From: Halictus rubicundus | Lineage: Eukaryota > Arthropoda > Insecta > Hymenoptera > Halictidae | NCBI RefSeq assembly: GCF_050948215.1 | Contig: NC_135165.1 | Coordinates: forward strand, 4,128,501-4,192,500 | Direction of reading: 5' to 3' | DNA: 64,000 bases | In this document: positions 24,306 to 37,290 of the stretch, in pieces | Position numbering within the stretch: position 1 is the first letter of the stretch | How the letters are laid out: each line of letters opens with the position of its first letter | Notes under the pieces: model-generated | What the model saw: the letters and a program-made list of their open reading frames with translations, nothing else | Told to the model about the DNA's origin: nothing | The model's database searches: none | Program-made: the position numbers and the translations under genes

Positions 24306-25625
24306 CTAAGAAATTATTTTTTAATACCTGGTTCTCATATTTTGAATAAAACCCTTTCGAATTCCTTAGATTAGTCTGACAGAGTCTCTCTAATTACTGG
24401 GCTGTCGACATTTTTGCATTTACAGTGAACAGAAATTCTTTAGAGAATTGAACAGAAGTCCGAATCAGATCGATGGATCAAAGAAATTATTTTTTAATAC
24501 CTGGTTCTCATATTTTGAATAAAACCCTTTCGAATTCCTTTGATTAGTCTGACAGAGTCTCTCTAATTACTGGGCTGTCGAAATTTTTCCATTTATAGTG
24601 AACAGAAATTCTTTAGAGAATTGAACAGAAATCAGAATCAGATCGATGGATCAAAGAAATTATTTTTTAGTACCTGGTTCTCATATTTTAAATAAAACCC
24701 TTTCGAATTCCTTTGATTAGTCTGACAGAGTCTCTCTAATTACTGAGCTGTCGAAATTTTTGCATTTATAGTGAATAGAAATTCTTTAGAGAATTGAACA
24801 GAAATCAGAATCAGATCGATGGATCAAAGAAATTATTTTTTAGTACCTGGTTCTCATATTTTGAATGAAACCCTTTCGAATTCCTTTGATTAGTCTAACA
24901 GAGTCTCTCTAATTACTGGGCTGTCGAAATTTTTCCATTTATAGTGAACAGAAATTCTTTAGAGAATTGAACAGAAATCAGAATCAGATCGATGGATCAA
25001 AGAAATCATTTTTGAATACCTGGTTCTCATATTTTAAATAAAACCCTTTCGAATTCCTTTGATTAGTCTGACAGAGTCTCTCTAATTCCTGGCCTGTCGA
25101 AATTTTTGCATTTATAGTGAACAGAAATTCTTTAGAGAATTGAACAGAAATCAGAATCAGATCGATGGATCAAAGAAATTATTTTTTAGTACCTGGTTTT
25201 CATATTTTGAATAAAACCCTTTCGAATTCCTTTGATTAGTCTGACAGAGTCTCTCTAATTACTGAGCTGTCGAAATTTTTGCATTTATAGTGAAGAGAAA
25301 TTCTTTAGAGAATTGAACAGAAATCAGAATCAGATCGATGGATCAAAGAAATTATTTTTTAATAGCTGGTTCTCATATTTTAAATAAAACCCTTTTGAAT
25401 TCCTTTGATTAGTCTGACAGAGTCTCTCTAATTACTGAGCTGTCGAAATTTTTGCATTTATAGTGAAGAGAAATTCTTTAGAGAATTGAACAGAAATCAG
25501 AATCAGATCGATGGATCAAAGAAATTATTTTTTAATACCTGGTTCTCATATTTTGAATAAAACCCTTACGAATTCTTTAGATTAGTCCGAGTCTCCCAAA
25601 ATTTTTGCATTTGTAGTGAATCTTC
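24306..25625 (+). repeat. Satellite F: 173-bp tandem array, eight units
   Basis: AAATTATTTTTTAATACCTG or its variant begins at 24311, 24484, 24657, 24830, 25003, 25176, 25349 and 25522, so every period is exactly 173 bp. The conserved unit includes ACCCTTTCGAATTCCTTTGA, GTCTGACAGAGTCTCTCTAA and CAGATCGATGGATCAAAG. Units differ by only a few substitutions. The first and last are the most diverged, and the last decays after about 25580. Confidence 0.97.
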
Positions 25626-27146
25626 AGAGAAGCGATAGAAGTGGAAACACGCGGGAATTGAGCATTGTTTAACTACTTAAAGCACTTACAAAGAAAATGG
25701 ATATCTAATGTCAGTTTTGCCGAATTTCCCTACGAGAGCGTAAATTTGCATAAAGTTTCGCAGACTTTCCATAGACTCATCGAGAGTGTACTAACTAGAA
25801 CTGCAGAGCTTGTGCAGTTAAACAGTGAATCTTCAAAAGAGTTCAGGAACACCGTCAGTTCAGCGTTAGAAACAATTTGTCGAAAGGAGAAACGGATGTA
25901 TTAACTATAGTTTTCTTTCTATATTTCGAAGGTACAAAATCGTCGCAGAATGAGGGCGTACCTGGTCAAACAATTTCAACAAAGTTAATTAACTCTCTTG
26001 GGTATAGCATTAACCTCGATCAATCGTTCTGGATTAATGGAATTTATAAACGCGGTACATAATCGTGACTGCGTTACAGAAAGGAAAAATGCAATGGCAA
26101 AACGGGAGCAACGGGGACCTCGGAAACGTGGCACGATTAATGAAACAAAGAGAAATTAATTTCTGCTCGAAAATTGATCGAACCAGTTAAAAGTCAATTT
26201 TCCTCAGAACTTGCAATAAATATGATTCCGTTACCATTTTAGTACACCACGGAGATAAATAGCAATCATTTAAATTGCACGAAATACTGAAAATGTTCTT
26301 TAAAAGTGCAATGATTCAATTAAATTATATCTAAAATTATATTTATGTTTAATTTCCATCGAAAAGGTGAATGGAAACGTTAGCATAATTTCATCCAAGT
26401 TCACGAATGATTATATCTACAACAGTCTGGTTTACAGGAGCATCCCCTATGAAGGGGTTAATTTCCTAAAATATACTTTTCGATTTTTTCCGAAATTTTT
26501 TTTTCGAAGGTTTCCGAATTCTAGGACAGGCGTTAACCAATTCGCGAACATAAGTCGATGTTTAGTTGCGGGGCGTGAGAAAGTCGTTACCGCGTGCAAC
26601 CGTTTGTGAAATATCACTGCATCCGATGTTTTTCAAAGGCTGCAGCTTTTCGTACGGCGCGGCGGCGCTGGTTGCAACAGCATCAAAGGGTCGTCCTAAT
26701 TGGTCGTTTACATTTTCGCGTGTAAATTGTACATTGCCCATGGATCCCTCCCGCGCCCTTCGGCGTCCCTTCGCGCTCCCTACCACCGCCTCAGCCTTCG
26801 TTTCGGTCAATGTTTGCCCTGGCGCAATGGTAAGCTGTAACCGTACGGTTTTAGTTGAAATGCCTCGGAGCGGCGCTGCGCCGTCCACGTAAATTTACCG
26901 GCTCCGCGTTCGTGATCGTAAATTAACCATAATATTCATATATGCTTATCGACACTGTTAATTACATCACACTAATGGCCGCGGCTCTAAGGGCTGAATC
27001 TATAGCTTTCGAACCGGCGACGTTTGCCAACGAGTCCGCCAGGAAATCGACAGGTCGAAATGTGTTAGCTTGTTTCGCGCCAAATGTCCGATCTTTAACG
27101 TTGGTATATATATATATAATATTTATATAGGAAAATATTTATATAA
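25626..27146. other. Non-coding intron sequence
   Basis: Unique sequence. A CpG-rich patch at 26560-26890 is open on both strands for 108 codons, probably a composition effect. A TA dinucleotide run lies near 27107-27120. Confidence 0.35.
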
Positions 27147-27351
27147 TTAACCCTTTGCACTCGACTGGTGACTCCGAAGCACCACTAGAAATGTTTGTGG
27201 CATTATTTCAAAGAAATTACAAAAAATATTACAGAATATTTGTCAACTTACCAGAAATCGGACCAGTTTCGTATGAATAAAATGAAAATATTCTAAGACG
27301 GAAGAAAAATTTCGTTTTAGAATGAAAACAGCGCCGAGTGCAAAGGGTTAA
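27147..27351 (+). mobile_element. MITE family B, subfamily B1, abutting MITE A
   Basis: 205-bp element with ends TTAACCCTTTGCACTCGAC and CGAGTGCAAAGGGTTAA, missing about 40 bp of interior seen at 7267. Its right TTAA is the left TTAA of the following family A element. Confidence 0.9.
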
Positions 27352-27572
27352 CACTAGGTTTACGGGACCCGTCAAAATGACGGGTTATAATATTTTTAAT
27401 TTACGATTATTGAGATTGCGAAGATCCATCTACGTGGAATGACTCAACAAACTTATCTCCTTAGGTATATATTATTTAAAAAATGGTCGAAAACTTGGAT
27501 AGACACGTTCTTCTTATTTTTATAAAGTAATGTGAAATACTCACTTTTAATGCTCCGTAAACCTAGTGTTAA
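27348..27572 (+). mobile_element. MITE family A, full-length copy
   Basis: 225 bp with near-perfect ends TTAACACTAGGTTTACGGG and CCGTAAACCTAGTGTTAA. The subterminal palindrome ACCCGTCAAAATGACGGGT lies at 27367-27385. The best-preserved single copy of the family in this window. Confidence 0.93.
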
Positions 27573-28309
27573 AACAGTGGGACACAAGGTGCACGAACGA
27601 CCTAATAGCAACGGTACAGAACCTCTGCTTCCTTCTAATTGCAAGTAGGACTTATTGATCGAGGTAGACACCATTATATTTGACATACTCCGTCAACGAA
27701 GTGTCTGGACTGCATTACGGCGGAAATTTAATTTTTTGATCGTTATTGTGGAAAATTGTACCTCAAAATTATGTATTATAAGCCTGTAGACGATAATTGT
27801 ACTTCATTTACATTCGAATTTTCGAAGTTACTATTTTATATTATTTTATGAAATTGCCATAGATGTATTTATCCCAATTTTTAGCGATTTTTATTATAAA
27901 AGTCGTCAAGGACTTATGCTGTCGGCCAACCGACGCGTCTGTTCATGGCTGACCGTTTCTACTTGCCGTGTATAGCAACGCGTGCTCGCCGAATTCTGAA
28001 GCAGAATTTTCTTGGAAATTCAGTGTCGCATGAAAACTCGTATTTCACATTGTTTACTTATTTTCTCCGCAGGAATTCATGTCTTGTCTGAATGGACCAT
28101 GGATAATGAGAGTTCCGAATTACACGTGAAAATGTTTTCGGTAGTCTGAATAACGCATTATTCGGTTCTTGAATTAGTTCAATTTTCCACCGTGCAAACA
28201 CTGTGCATACATGTAATATTCACTTTAAACTAACAAGAACGTAAACCAAACATACGATGTTTGTTTGCTTTCGATATTTCGTATGGACAAGTCCACATAA
28301 ACATCGCTT
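27573..28309. other. Non-coding intron sequence
   Basis: Unique and AT-rich with no gene recognised. Confidence 0.4.
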
Positions 28310-28870
28310 CCATAAATTTGCTTTCAGTTTATGAACGATCCTGTGTCGAGAGCTCAATTAATTTAAATAAACCAACTCGCGTAAAGATCGAACAAATCAT
28401 TTCCTTTTGATCTGGGGGGTATTAATCCTACCGCGTTTGCGATTGAATTGGATTGAATAAATCAATGTCTACCTCAAGGATATCATCGTCCTTTACCTTT
28501 TACATTTTAATTCTACTATATTTATGAACTCAATTAGTTTTAATAAGTCGGTTCATCTTAATTCTATTACACCTCCAAAATAATATAATCGTCGTTCCTT
28601 TTGCTCTAGATATTAATTCTGCTACATTGATAGCGTAATTAATTTCAACGAATCCGTCCTCCTTAAGGATAAATAAATCATAATTCCTTTTCCTGAAGAC
28701 GTTAATATTCTGCTACATTCAGAACTTCATTAATTTCAATAAATCAACCCGGCTTACGGTTAAATAAATCATAATTCTTTCCGCTTTGGATATCAATCCG
28801 GCCACATTCCGAGCGTAATTAATTGCAATAAATCACTTAAGGCTAAACAGATGGTAATACTTTCCGCTTG
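28310..28870 (+). repeat. Old, diverged tandem array of ~90-97 bp units
   Basis: About six degenerate units share a TTCCTTTT start (28401, ~28492, 28595, 28684, 28774), then ATTAAT.CTGCTACATT, then GTAATTAATTTCAATAAATC and AAATAAATCATAAT. Substitutions and small indels are frequent, so the array is much older than satellite F. Confidence 0.75.
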
Positions 28871-31800
28871 AAATACTAGATGGCAGAATCGAATATTGCA
28901 GAACGAACTGTTATAGAACAACGCCGGAAACCCGATGCCCTATTTTCCGTGGAATTAATGGCGCTATCAGGTATAACCGAAACTGGACTCGTTAGTTATT
29001 GTAATTACAGTAATTTGTATTATTTCCAATATTTCCAACTGTTTTTGATTAATTCCCCGCATCCGTATGCAGTCGTTTATTCCATCTGGTGCCCGCACGC
29101 GCGTGTACCCGAAATTCGCCCCCGGGCTAAAAACGAAGTAAATCGGATTGCGCTCTCTATCGCATTTTAATCGGTCGATATTGTACATTATTTATATTCG
29201 GGATTCGTTAATCAGTCGATGCATGATAGATTATGTCCTTCGGGAGCGCGGAACGGTATTGGTGTGACGATAAGCGAGCATTAATGCCGCCCATATTTTT
29301 CGAAGATTAAATTTAATTATCGGACGAGTGCACTTAATTCTCCCCGTGCCAAAATTCAAATGGCGCTCGGCTACGGGATAATTGATATTTTCAATCCACG
29401 TGGAATTGTTCGCACGCTCGGAATGCAATTGTTGGATTCCGCGGAGTTTTTCGATCGCCAGAAAAACACGGATTCGCGAAAGCTAAATCGCGTGGAAGCG
29501 CACTTCGAAAATCTTAAATTCATCGCATCGATATTTTACACTCCCCTAACTCTGCAATGGTGTCTTGGGGTCTCTCGTGACCCAAACAAAATGTCTGAAA
29601 CTTGAAACTATTTTAATTTACAAAATTTTAGAAAAGCCTGTGTCACTCGGTGGTCTGAGTAAACGTGGCACCGCTTCATGATTAATAATCGGGATTCTTT
29701 TGAAGGAGTGCTCTCATAAAAATATTCTGCGCAAGTAAGATGTCGTTTCCGTCGACAGAAGTGATAATTAACTTTCTTGCGCGCACCAGTAGTAATTACA
29801 CTCTCCCGGTAAATATTTATGCATTCATGGAATTTTTAAATCCACATTTTCCCGTGGGTAATGCGAAGTTGTCACGGTTCAATAAATTTTTACGCTATCA
29901 AGATCCAGTGGAACAGTTCTCCTCGGCTAGTCGTTGCTCGCATGACGCTGAAATTATAGTACGTCTCTTCCTACACGTGCTTAACTGGGTCAATTTATTA
30001 CTAGGATTGCTAGTGCATTCTTCGCCGCGATTCTCTATTTTTTTCTTCGGTGCTCTTGCCATTCTATTTCCTCTCGTTGACTCAAGGGAAGTGTAACAGT
30101 GAAAAAAAAAAAATAGTACGACTCTATTGGTTATTATTTTCTCGCTGGCAATGCAAGTAAATTGCTATTATAGGCACATCCATTCGTTGTAGTAATGACG
30201 AAACTGCACAAAGACCGCGTAATGGCGCATATTGTGCAGTATCGCATAGCATGCGTGCCGGTACACCTGATTCTCATGCCATTCAACTTGACTTTTGCAG
30301 TGTTGCTACTTTCACTTCATTGAAACATAGCCTAGAAAGCGTAGTATGGTGTCATTTGTATTACGAAAGCGAGGGTAACAGCTGCATATACAATGTAGGC
30401 TGCAATCATTCACACATCCATGCGTTTTTAATATTCATTATGTGCTTATTTTTAATAGCCACTATATTGCGTCCATCGTTGCACCAGCGCTTATATTCCA
30501 ACGTGTAAAGGAAACTTCGGTAGCATGAAACGCCTGATCTCGAAAGCTCGTCGAGAGTAAAGCAGTTTATTTATTAACGTTGTTAAAAATCTATTGATCA
30601 CTTCACCCTACCACGTCTCGATGTATTTTTACACTTCGGTCGCGAAGTATCGATTATTCCGCCTTAAATTTATGACCAATCAGGATGTGCAATACACGAT
30701 GGAAAATTTTATTGCAACAAACATAGAGCAATAAAAACGGGAAAATTCGAATATATTTTTTGTCAATTTCACTTTATTAAAATTGTTTATTTCCTAATTT
30801 CTGTTTCAGAAAACTCGGGAAATATTTATTACGCACAATGACGCTAAATGAAATTGCAGGTCGAACAACAAATAGCGTTTTTCTTTTCCTAGTTCAATAC
30901 ATTATATCTTCCGTATTGAACCGATCGGTACATATTTTGTACGGTGGATACCGCGCTTCAAATTAACATTGTTTCCTTGCTGTTACGCTGTTCGAATGTT
31001 TGGCAAGTCCGACGTACAGCACAATACGCGTTCATTTTGTACTGTGTAATTCATAGTTGAACGGACGAAGATGTTCCACAGCTGTGTATAAATCAATAGT
31101 AGTACGCGCAACGTCGTTAATCGCAATATCGCATGATAAATAGCATGTTTCATTCCCTCCCCCATTATTTATACAAGTACGGCATGCAGTGATTCCAGCA
31201 TGATCGACGATATATTGTCCGGGCATGTCAAAATTATCGAATGAAATTATTAATCGGCCGTACATCGTCCGCCGGTGACGCGAGGATGAATGTCTTTCGG
31301 TGCGGCGTGCAATTTTTTCACCATTTACCCTAACACCGCGATCGATTTCTCTCTTCCTCCGATGTACTCTAATTTTGCTTAGACAGTTCGCGGCACTGAT
31401 TTGTTCGACGGGGGCTAATGGCTGGCAAGAAATTTGTTAGAGAATGCTCGAGTTACGCGGATTCGGAAGTTCGTATCGGAGCATTACTTACCGACGAAAT
31501 CAGTATCGAAATCTTGGGAAGTGCTCCAAGTTCGATTGGGGTCTCTAGTCTCCGCGCCGGTTCGGGGAGGGCTCTCTAATTAAATCCATTATTTTATAGA
31601 GAACTTCGAAGTTGGACCAACAGGAAGTAAAATGCGTAATTACCGCCGGGAACGTATCGGTGAACTCGAAGATAAAGTCACCTGATATCACCGCCAGTCT
31701 TCCTCGACGGTAATTAATGTCTACTTGCACGGGGGGTCGCGATCAACCGTAATTATACGTGGCAAACTGAGCTTTTGCGTTTCCTTTTTTAACGAACGCT

Positions 31801-34598
31801 TTGCGGGCAACCTGTTAGAAAGCGTTTCGTCATCTGTGCCACATTCGGAAGAAACTTTGATCATTCTTTAAGTATAATCATCCCGAGAGAGTTTCCTCAA
31901 CTGTATTTTTATCTCAAATAATAATCCTAAAACAATTTTAAAACATTAGGCAAAAGCTTGGTAATTTTCTTTCAAACAATCCCGGGAGAATCATGTCAGC
32001 TGTGATATATTAGACAAAAGCTTCATAATTCCACTCAAATCTCAGAGAATTAATTAAACTACTTCTGGAAAAATCCTCCTTCCATTAATCTTTATTCTCG
32101 TGTAAATTAATTATTTGACGTCGCTTCAACCTCCTGTCGTACATAATAAATTTCGGTTCGATTTCATGGTTTTCTCCGTCGATGGTTGTATCTTGTGACG
32201 GTTTTGTAAAATGGAAAATTAAATTATTTAAAATCGGTGGAGGCTTGTCGCGTGTCCACGTAAGTTCTTTTCGAACGTCAAATTTGACGTCAGAGGGAAT
32301 GAACGATGTTTCGGAGCCGGGCGGGCGTTTGATGCGTTTTTTCCCCGGAAAATATGAGGCTTGCAATCGCATTAGCGACGCGGAACAGACGGAACGAAAC
32401 ACAGAGGCTGCGTTCGGGTGTCGGTTCTGTAACGGAAGTGCGCGGGGAACGTCGATAATGGCGGCGCATCGATCAACGTCCCTTGATCCTTTTTAATGCT
32501 AACCCTCGGCAAACAAACGGGCAAAATATCGCGCGACCAGTGCACATGTCGGGGCCGAAATTAATGCACGCGATATCGCGGCCGCGCGGCCGTACGTTCA
32601 TTTGTCAGAATTTCTATATGCATGTAAAAATCGCAGAACTTTGGAACGAACGGTCACCGTGCGCAGTCTGCTTCGAGCCGAATCAGCGGAATTGTCGTTG
32701 CAGACACCTGCGGCAGGATCGAGCATACATATCTCTCTCTCTCTCTCCCTCTCCTCTCTCTCTCTCTCCCTTTGGCTATGTACGAGTACATACATCTATC
32801 TACGTATGTATGGCACGCGGGTACACAAACGTACCTCTTGAATATTCATCCGAATACATTATTCCCGGCAACTTACTTCGACATTTAAATAAGTCAACGA
32901 ATTGCACGCCGCCCCGAAGCGTCATTATTCGACGCAGACGCGCGAAACTGGCCTAACTAAAAATTAAACGCTTCCCGGCGAAACTTATCCGTGGCCGGGC
33001 TTGCTCTGATTGCGTCGCGAATCGAGTTTGAAGGTTCGTTATGCGATCTTCTTTTGAATAAATCGTGAATCCTTATCGCGCCGACAGCTTGGACGTTCGA
33101 AGCGAAGCACCTTCTCTTGTTATGATTATGCAAAATAAAAATGGTCTGTATCAACTGCAAGACACCTTTATTTATTTAGTGCTCACAAGTTTCAAATTTC
33201 GGCTGCTAATTTTTCCTGTTCGATCCATGACGGGATTGAAACATTTTCAATGAAAAATTCATTATTTATTTATTCATTTTCTGTGAAAAATTATGCCGCG
33301 AACAGCGTGACAAATGTAAGGTACAAATGATGAGTGTAAAGTGCTTCGCACGATGTACACGATTGTGACATTAACAATGTTCATGCAGAAGCAGAACGAG
33401 ATTATATTCTGTAGAATATGCATGACCGAAATTGTGAATCACTGTGTTACATTTACATACGTTCGCCTGGACCGTTATTACAGTATATTGTATTCGCTGT
33501 GTTGCGGATATTCGCGCAAATTAAGTGACATTAGTTGCTAATTTAAAAAGGAGTCGGTTGGGCTACATTGAAAGTCATTGTAACAGTAGTGTACGAGTAC
33601 ATATACGAAACGCCTTAATAACGAGAGTGGTTGCTGTACTGGAAATTAAAAACTCAGTGTGTAACATCTCTGTAACTAATTAGGATGCAGTTACAAATAG
33701 GAATGAAAAATAATTGCAACGGTTCAGTATTATAAACAGCTATCAATAGAAATGCGATACAAACTAATATTAAATGAAAAAAAAAATATATAAAACCGTG
33801 TCAATGAAAATAGTTCCTACGTGACATAAAGTAACACATTGATAATCGAACTACATAATTTTCTTAACGAAATCGAGCCCACCAAATTAAAGTTTAAATC
33901 CATAAAATAAAAATCCTAGCAAAAATCGGTTTTCCCGAATGCATCGTCGTAAAAATGATTTTCTGAATTTCTGCGGCTGGATTGAAAATCGTGGCAGCGA
34001 CAAATGACCGAAGGCGCAATCAACGTGCAGAAAACTCATTATAACGGCTGACCAATAAAATACATAATTACTGACACAAATTACAAAATGAAAGTGTACC
34101 ACGGTAGCCGAACGATTGCCACCGCAAACGAAAAACTCGTTGCAACGTCCGTTGCAATTCGTGCAATCGAGGCTGTCCGCGAATGCAGGTTTCGGCAACC
34201 GGTGGATGCGGTTGTAACGCGGTGCGGGAACCGTTGCTGAAATTTTCGTAAGATCATCGCAGCGTTTTCAAGTTCCCGTTGATCACGGTGAAACGGGCCA
34301 AAACCGGCCGTTGTTTACGCGGTAATGTTTTACTTTTACTCGTATTTGATTACGGCCGGCGATTCCGCGAGACGCGGCCAGTCGACCGCGATGCAAATGA
34401 TGCACTCTCCAGAATTAAAGTGTTTGCAGCTACACCTGCACCCGAATGCAACGGCGCGGAAGGGACGACGCCAACGCGCTATACTCTTTGCTGGACGAGT
34501 ACGTTGTGCACAGTTCAGGCGCTCGTTTCATTTTCCATTTGTTAAATTTCTCTCTGCTCTGCTGTTGTTGCCTTCTTTTTTACTCTTCCCCTCTCTTC

Positions 34599-34641
<43 letters not shown>

Positions 34642-35875
34642 TCTCTCTATCCACGCGATGATCGATGCTTCTGCGCGGTGTCTCATTTATTGCGCCTGCA
34701 CTTCCGGCCGTTTCATCTTCGGCTGTTTTTCTCGTGGCGTTCATCGTCGCGCTTGTTACTACAGAAATCATCAGCGAAAACGATTTATCTCCGCTTCTCT
34801 TATTACACGTATCCCACTATTTAACACTGTCTTCGTAACACCACTTCCAGGTACCTACTCTGTTTTCAATTTCAGTTTCCCGGAAACTCTTGTGCGTCGC
34901 TGAACAGCAATTTTTTTTATCGAAAGTTAGTGGAGAACCTGCGACAAAATGATTAAGAAATAAGTGCCTACGTGGCTCCTGTATCTTGCAATCGGTACAG
35001 AAAATTCTTACCTTGCAGAAAAATTCCCAGTATAGTCATGCAAGAACAGAAACGATAAAGTTTATCGTGCAAAAATAAGTTTTGCAACGTTCTCACACCT
35101 CGTAGGTTCTAATAAAATTGGTTAAAAACATTGTGTGGGTCATGCGTGACCGCCATGGCTCTCGAAGTGTTAACAGAAACATTAATTTGTAAAGAAATTA
35201 TTTGGCCACGTTATTCGAGATAATTTGCAATGCTGCAATGATCGATCACGTAAATGATTGATTACGTGGCGTTACATGAAATTTAATGTGCGTATCGTCC
35301 GTGTCAGGAAGATTGAACTGCGATCATGCTAATAACAGGATACAGAGAATGTTTGAAAAGAATAATATTAAATTAAATCTGATGTTTTCGATTCAGAATA
35401 TATTTCGAGGTGGATCGTGGATCATTGGCGGATCGCGAATGTAATAGGCATAAGTTAGGAAACATCGTTCCAGCCTGGAAGCTAAATATGTCAGTGTTAA
35501 GGTGAGTCGGGCTCACCGAGCAACTGTGATCGCTCCTAAACGTCTCCGGAAATCCGGTGATCGTGATAGATCTCTGTATAATGTCCATAAAGTTCCAGGA
35601 CGGTGCAAGGTTTATGGTCTACTCTTAGCCCGGCAAGACCTGCGCATTGTCCACATTGCCTCTATCCCCATACAGCTGTAAATCACTGCCGGATTTCTGA
35701 TTCATTGGACTTGGATTCCTGATTCATTGGAATACTGTAAACCACCCTTCTGATGCAACCTGGATTTCTCGTATTTTGTCCGGGGATCTCCGACTGTCTA
35801 CCTAAATAACAAACTTATGCACACGAACTACAAATTCTCAAAAATTTCAAATCAGTATTCAATGATTTAATTGGC
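28871..35875. other. 7-kb intron segment without recognised genes
   Basis: Mostly unique. Microsatellites: (CT)n at 32731-32770 and (CT)n at 34591-34648. GC- and CpG-rich patches lie at 29090-29500, 32280-32600 and 34200-34480. ORFs of 118-192 codons near 29740, 32483 and 34325 lack recognisable domains, and the last two run through the (CT)n tracts. Around 35125-35172 a GGTCATGCGTGACC palindrome followed by AAGTGTTAAC looks like one end of a degraded TTAA element. Confidence 0.35.
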
Positions 35876-35972
35876 GGTACGTAGTGCGCGGTCGGCGAGG
35901 CCGCAAGAGAACAGTGGGCCTACACGATCTATGTCACAGCGCGGACCCGGGGATTAGATCAAGACTTTACTG
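35876..35972. mobile_element. MITE family E (copy 3, left end lost)
   Basis: Carries CTACACGATCTATGTCACAG and GCGGACCCGGGGATTAGATC and ends GATCAAGACTTTACTG, the inverted form of the CAGTAAAGACTTGATC start at 11023. No opposite terminal repeat is seen. Confidence 0.5.
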
Positions 35973-36013
35973 CACATCTATTTCTTCTATTCATTTTAAT
36001 AAGTTGCAAGTAT

Positions 36014-36230
36014 CTAAAAATTAAAAATTGCTGTATCATTACTCAAAATATTTCTTACGTTATTAAATTTGTTTGTATTTAATAAATTACTAAACGTTTC
36101 GGTATTGACAAGTAAATTCCACCATTTTCGTATGTATAACGTAAATAGAAAATATGTAGAAGGGAAATATTCTATGTCGGCGAAATTGTTTCGTTTTGGA
36201 GTTAAAATAGCTTCGAGTGCAAAGGGTTAA
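36014..36230 (+). mobile_element. MITE family B, subfamily B2, left-truncated
   Basis: Begins inside the element at AAATTAAAAATTGCTGTATC and ends TTCGAGTGCAAAGGGTTAA. The left terminal repeat and hairpin are missing. Confidence 0.82.
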
Positions 36231-36839
36231 AATCACTTAATCTGTCACCACTTTGTGTTTCACCTACTCGTTTTTCTGGTAAATGCATAAAATCGTATCT
36301 GGTGCAATTCACACTTGGTATAAATAAAAGAAGATTGCAGAAAAGCCTCAAGCTGTTATGCAAACCTAATGCAGGTGCACCAAAAATCAATGTTCCCCGA
36401 ATACGTCTGGAGCAAGCATTTCGAGTTTCCAGGGGGAGGCCGAGCAACGAGAGCTTAAAAATTTCGGATAAAGTATCTCGGAAATAAATGTATCCGGCAA
36501 ATACATTATTACTGGAATAATTGCGCCTCGTATGGCAGATTCCACCCCCACGGTCCGTTGCCGGAGGCTTCCGCATACCGCGAGATGCCTTTGTATTTTC
36601 AACGAAGCTCCGGTTACCTCGGGGGAGCATACTTAGGCAAACATAGGACGACGCATAATCTCGTGAAAAACAATAATGCAGGTTGTTCGCCGTACCATTA
36701 GCCTGATAGAGATATTACCCCATTTTTTACGTGTACAGGCGAACGTCAAATCCGCTCCCATTTTTACTAGGCGCCTCTGAACGTGCGCAATTGCAATTAG
36801 GTACTTTTCAACTGAACTTAGAGCATTATTTAACACTGA
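36231..36839. other. Non-coding intron sequence
   Basis: Unique sequence. A 142-codon minus-strand ORF (36630-36202) starts here and runs into the MITE B end, so it is unlikely to be real. Confidence 0.35.
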
Positions 36840-37043
36840 ACCTACCAAGCAGAAAACATATAAAAGTGAATCGTCTTATAGCAGGGAGAAAATTGAGTTT
36901 ACTTAAACTTTGTACGATTTTCATTATAATGCGTGCTTAATCGAGGAAGTCAGTTCAGTAATTCCCAATGAAATCGTTATTATAATTTCAATAATTGTGA
37001 AATAGAAACCCGGTCATTTTGACCGTGATAGGTTTAGTGTTAA
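36840..37043 (+). mobile_element. MITE family D, abutting MITE B
   Basis: 204-bp element with ends TTAACACTGAACCTACC and GGTTTAGTGTTAA. A subterminal CGGTCATTTTGACCG hairpin lies near the right end. The right TTAA doubles as the left TTAA of MITE B. The only other copy seen is at 59998, in the opposite orientation. Confidence 0.8.
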
Positions 37044-37290
37044 CCCTTAGCATTCGAATGGTGACTGTAAGGCACCACTAAAAATTGCTGTATCATTATT
37101 CAAAATATTTTTTACATTATTACATTTGTTTGTACTGAATAAGTTACTGAACATGTCAGTATTGTACAAGTAAATTGCACCGTTCTTGTATGTATAACAT
37201 GCAAAAAAAAAGTATATAGAAGGAAAATATTCTAGGTCCGAAGAAATGTTTTGCTTTGGAGTTAAAATAGCTTCGAGTGCAAAGGGTTAA
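37040..37290 (+). mobile_element. MITE family B, subfamily B2, sharing a TTAA with MITE D
   Basis: 251 bp, ends TTAACCCTTAGCATTCGAA and TTCGAGTGCAAAGGGTTAA, hairpin TGGTG.CTGTAAGG.CACCA. Same subfamily as 15555. Confidence 0.9.

Noticed and set aside
24306..25625. Could the 173-bp array be a CRISPR array
   Set aside because: It is contiguous tandem sequence without short repeats and unique spacers, in eukaryotic DNA.
26562..26892. 108-codon ORFs open on both strands
   Set aside because: CpG-rich composition explains open frames on both strands; no domain or splice context.
32483..32956. 157-codon ORF
   Set aside because: Runs through the (CT)n tract at 32731-32770 and has no recognisable domain.
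34325..34903. 192-codon plus-strand ORF with a Leu/Ser run
   Set aside because: The hydrophobic run is the translation of a (CT)n microsatellite; the rest matches nothing known to me.
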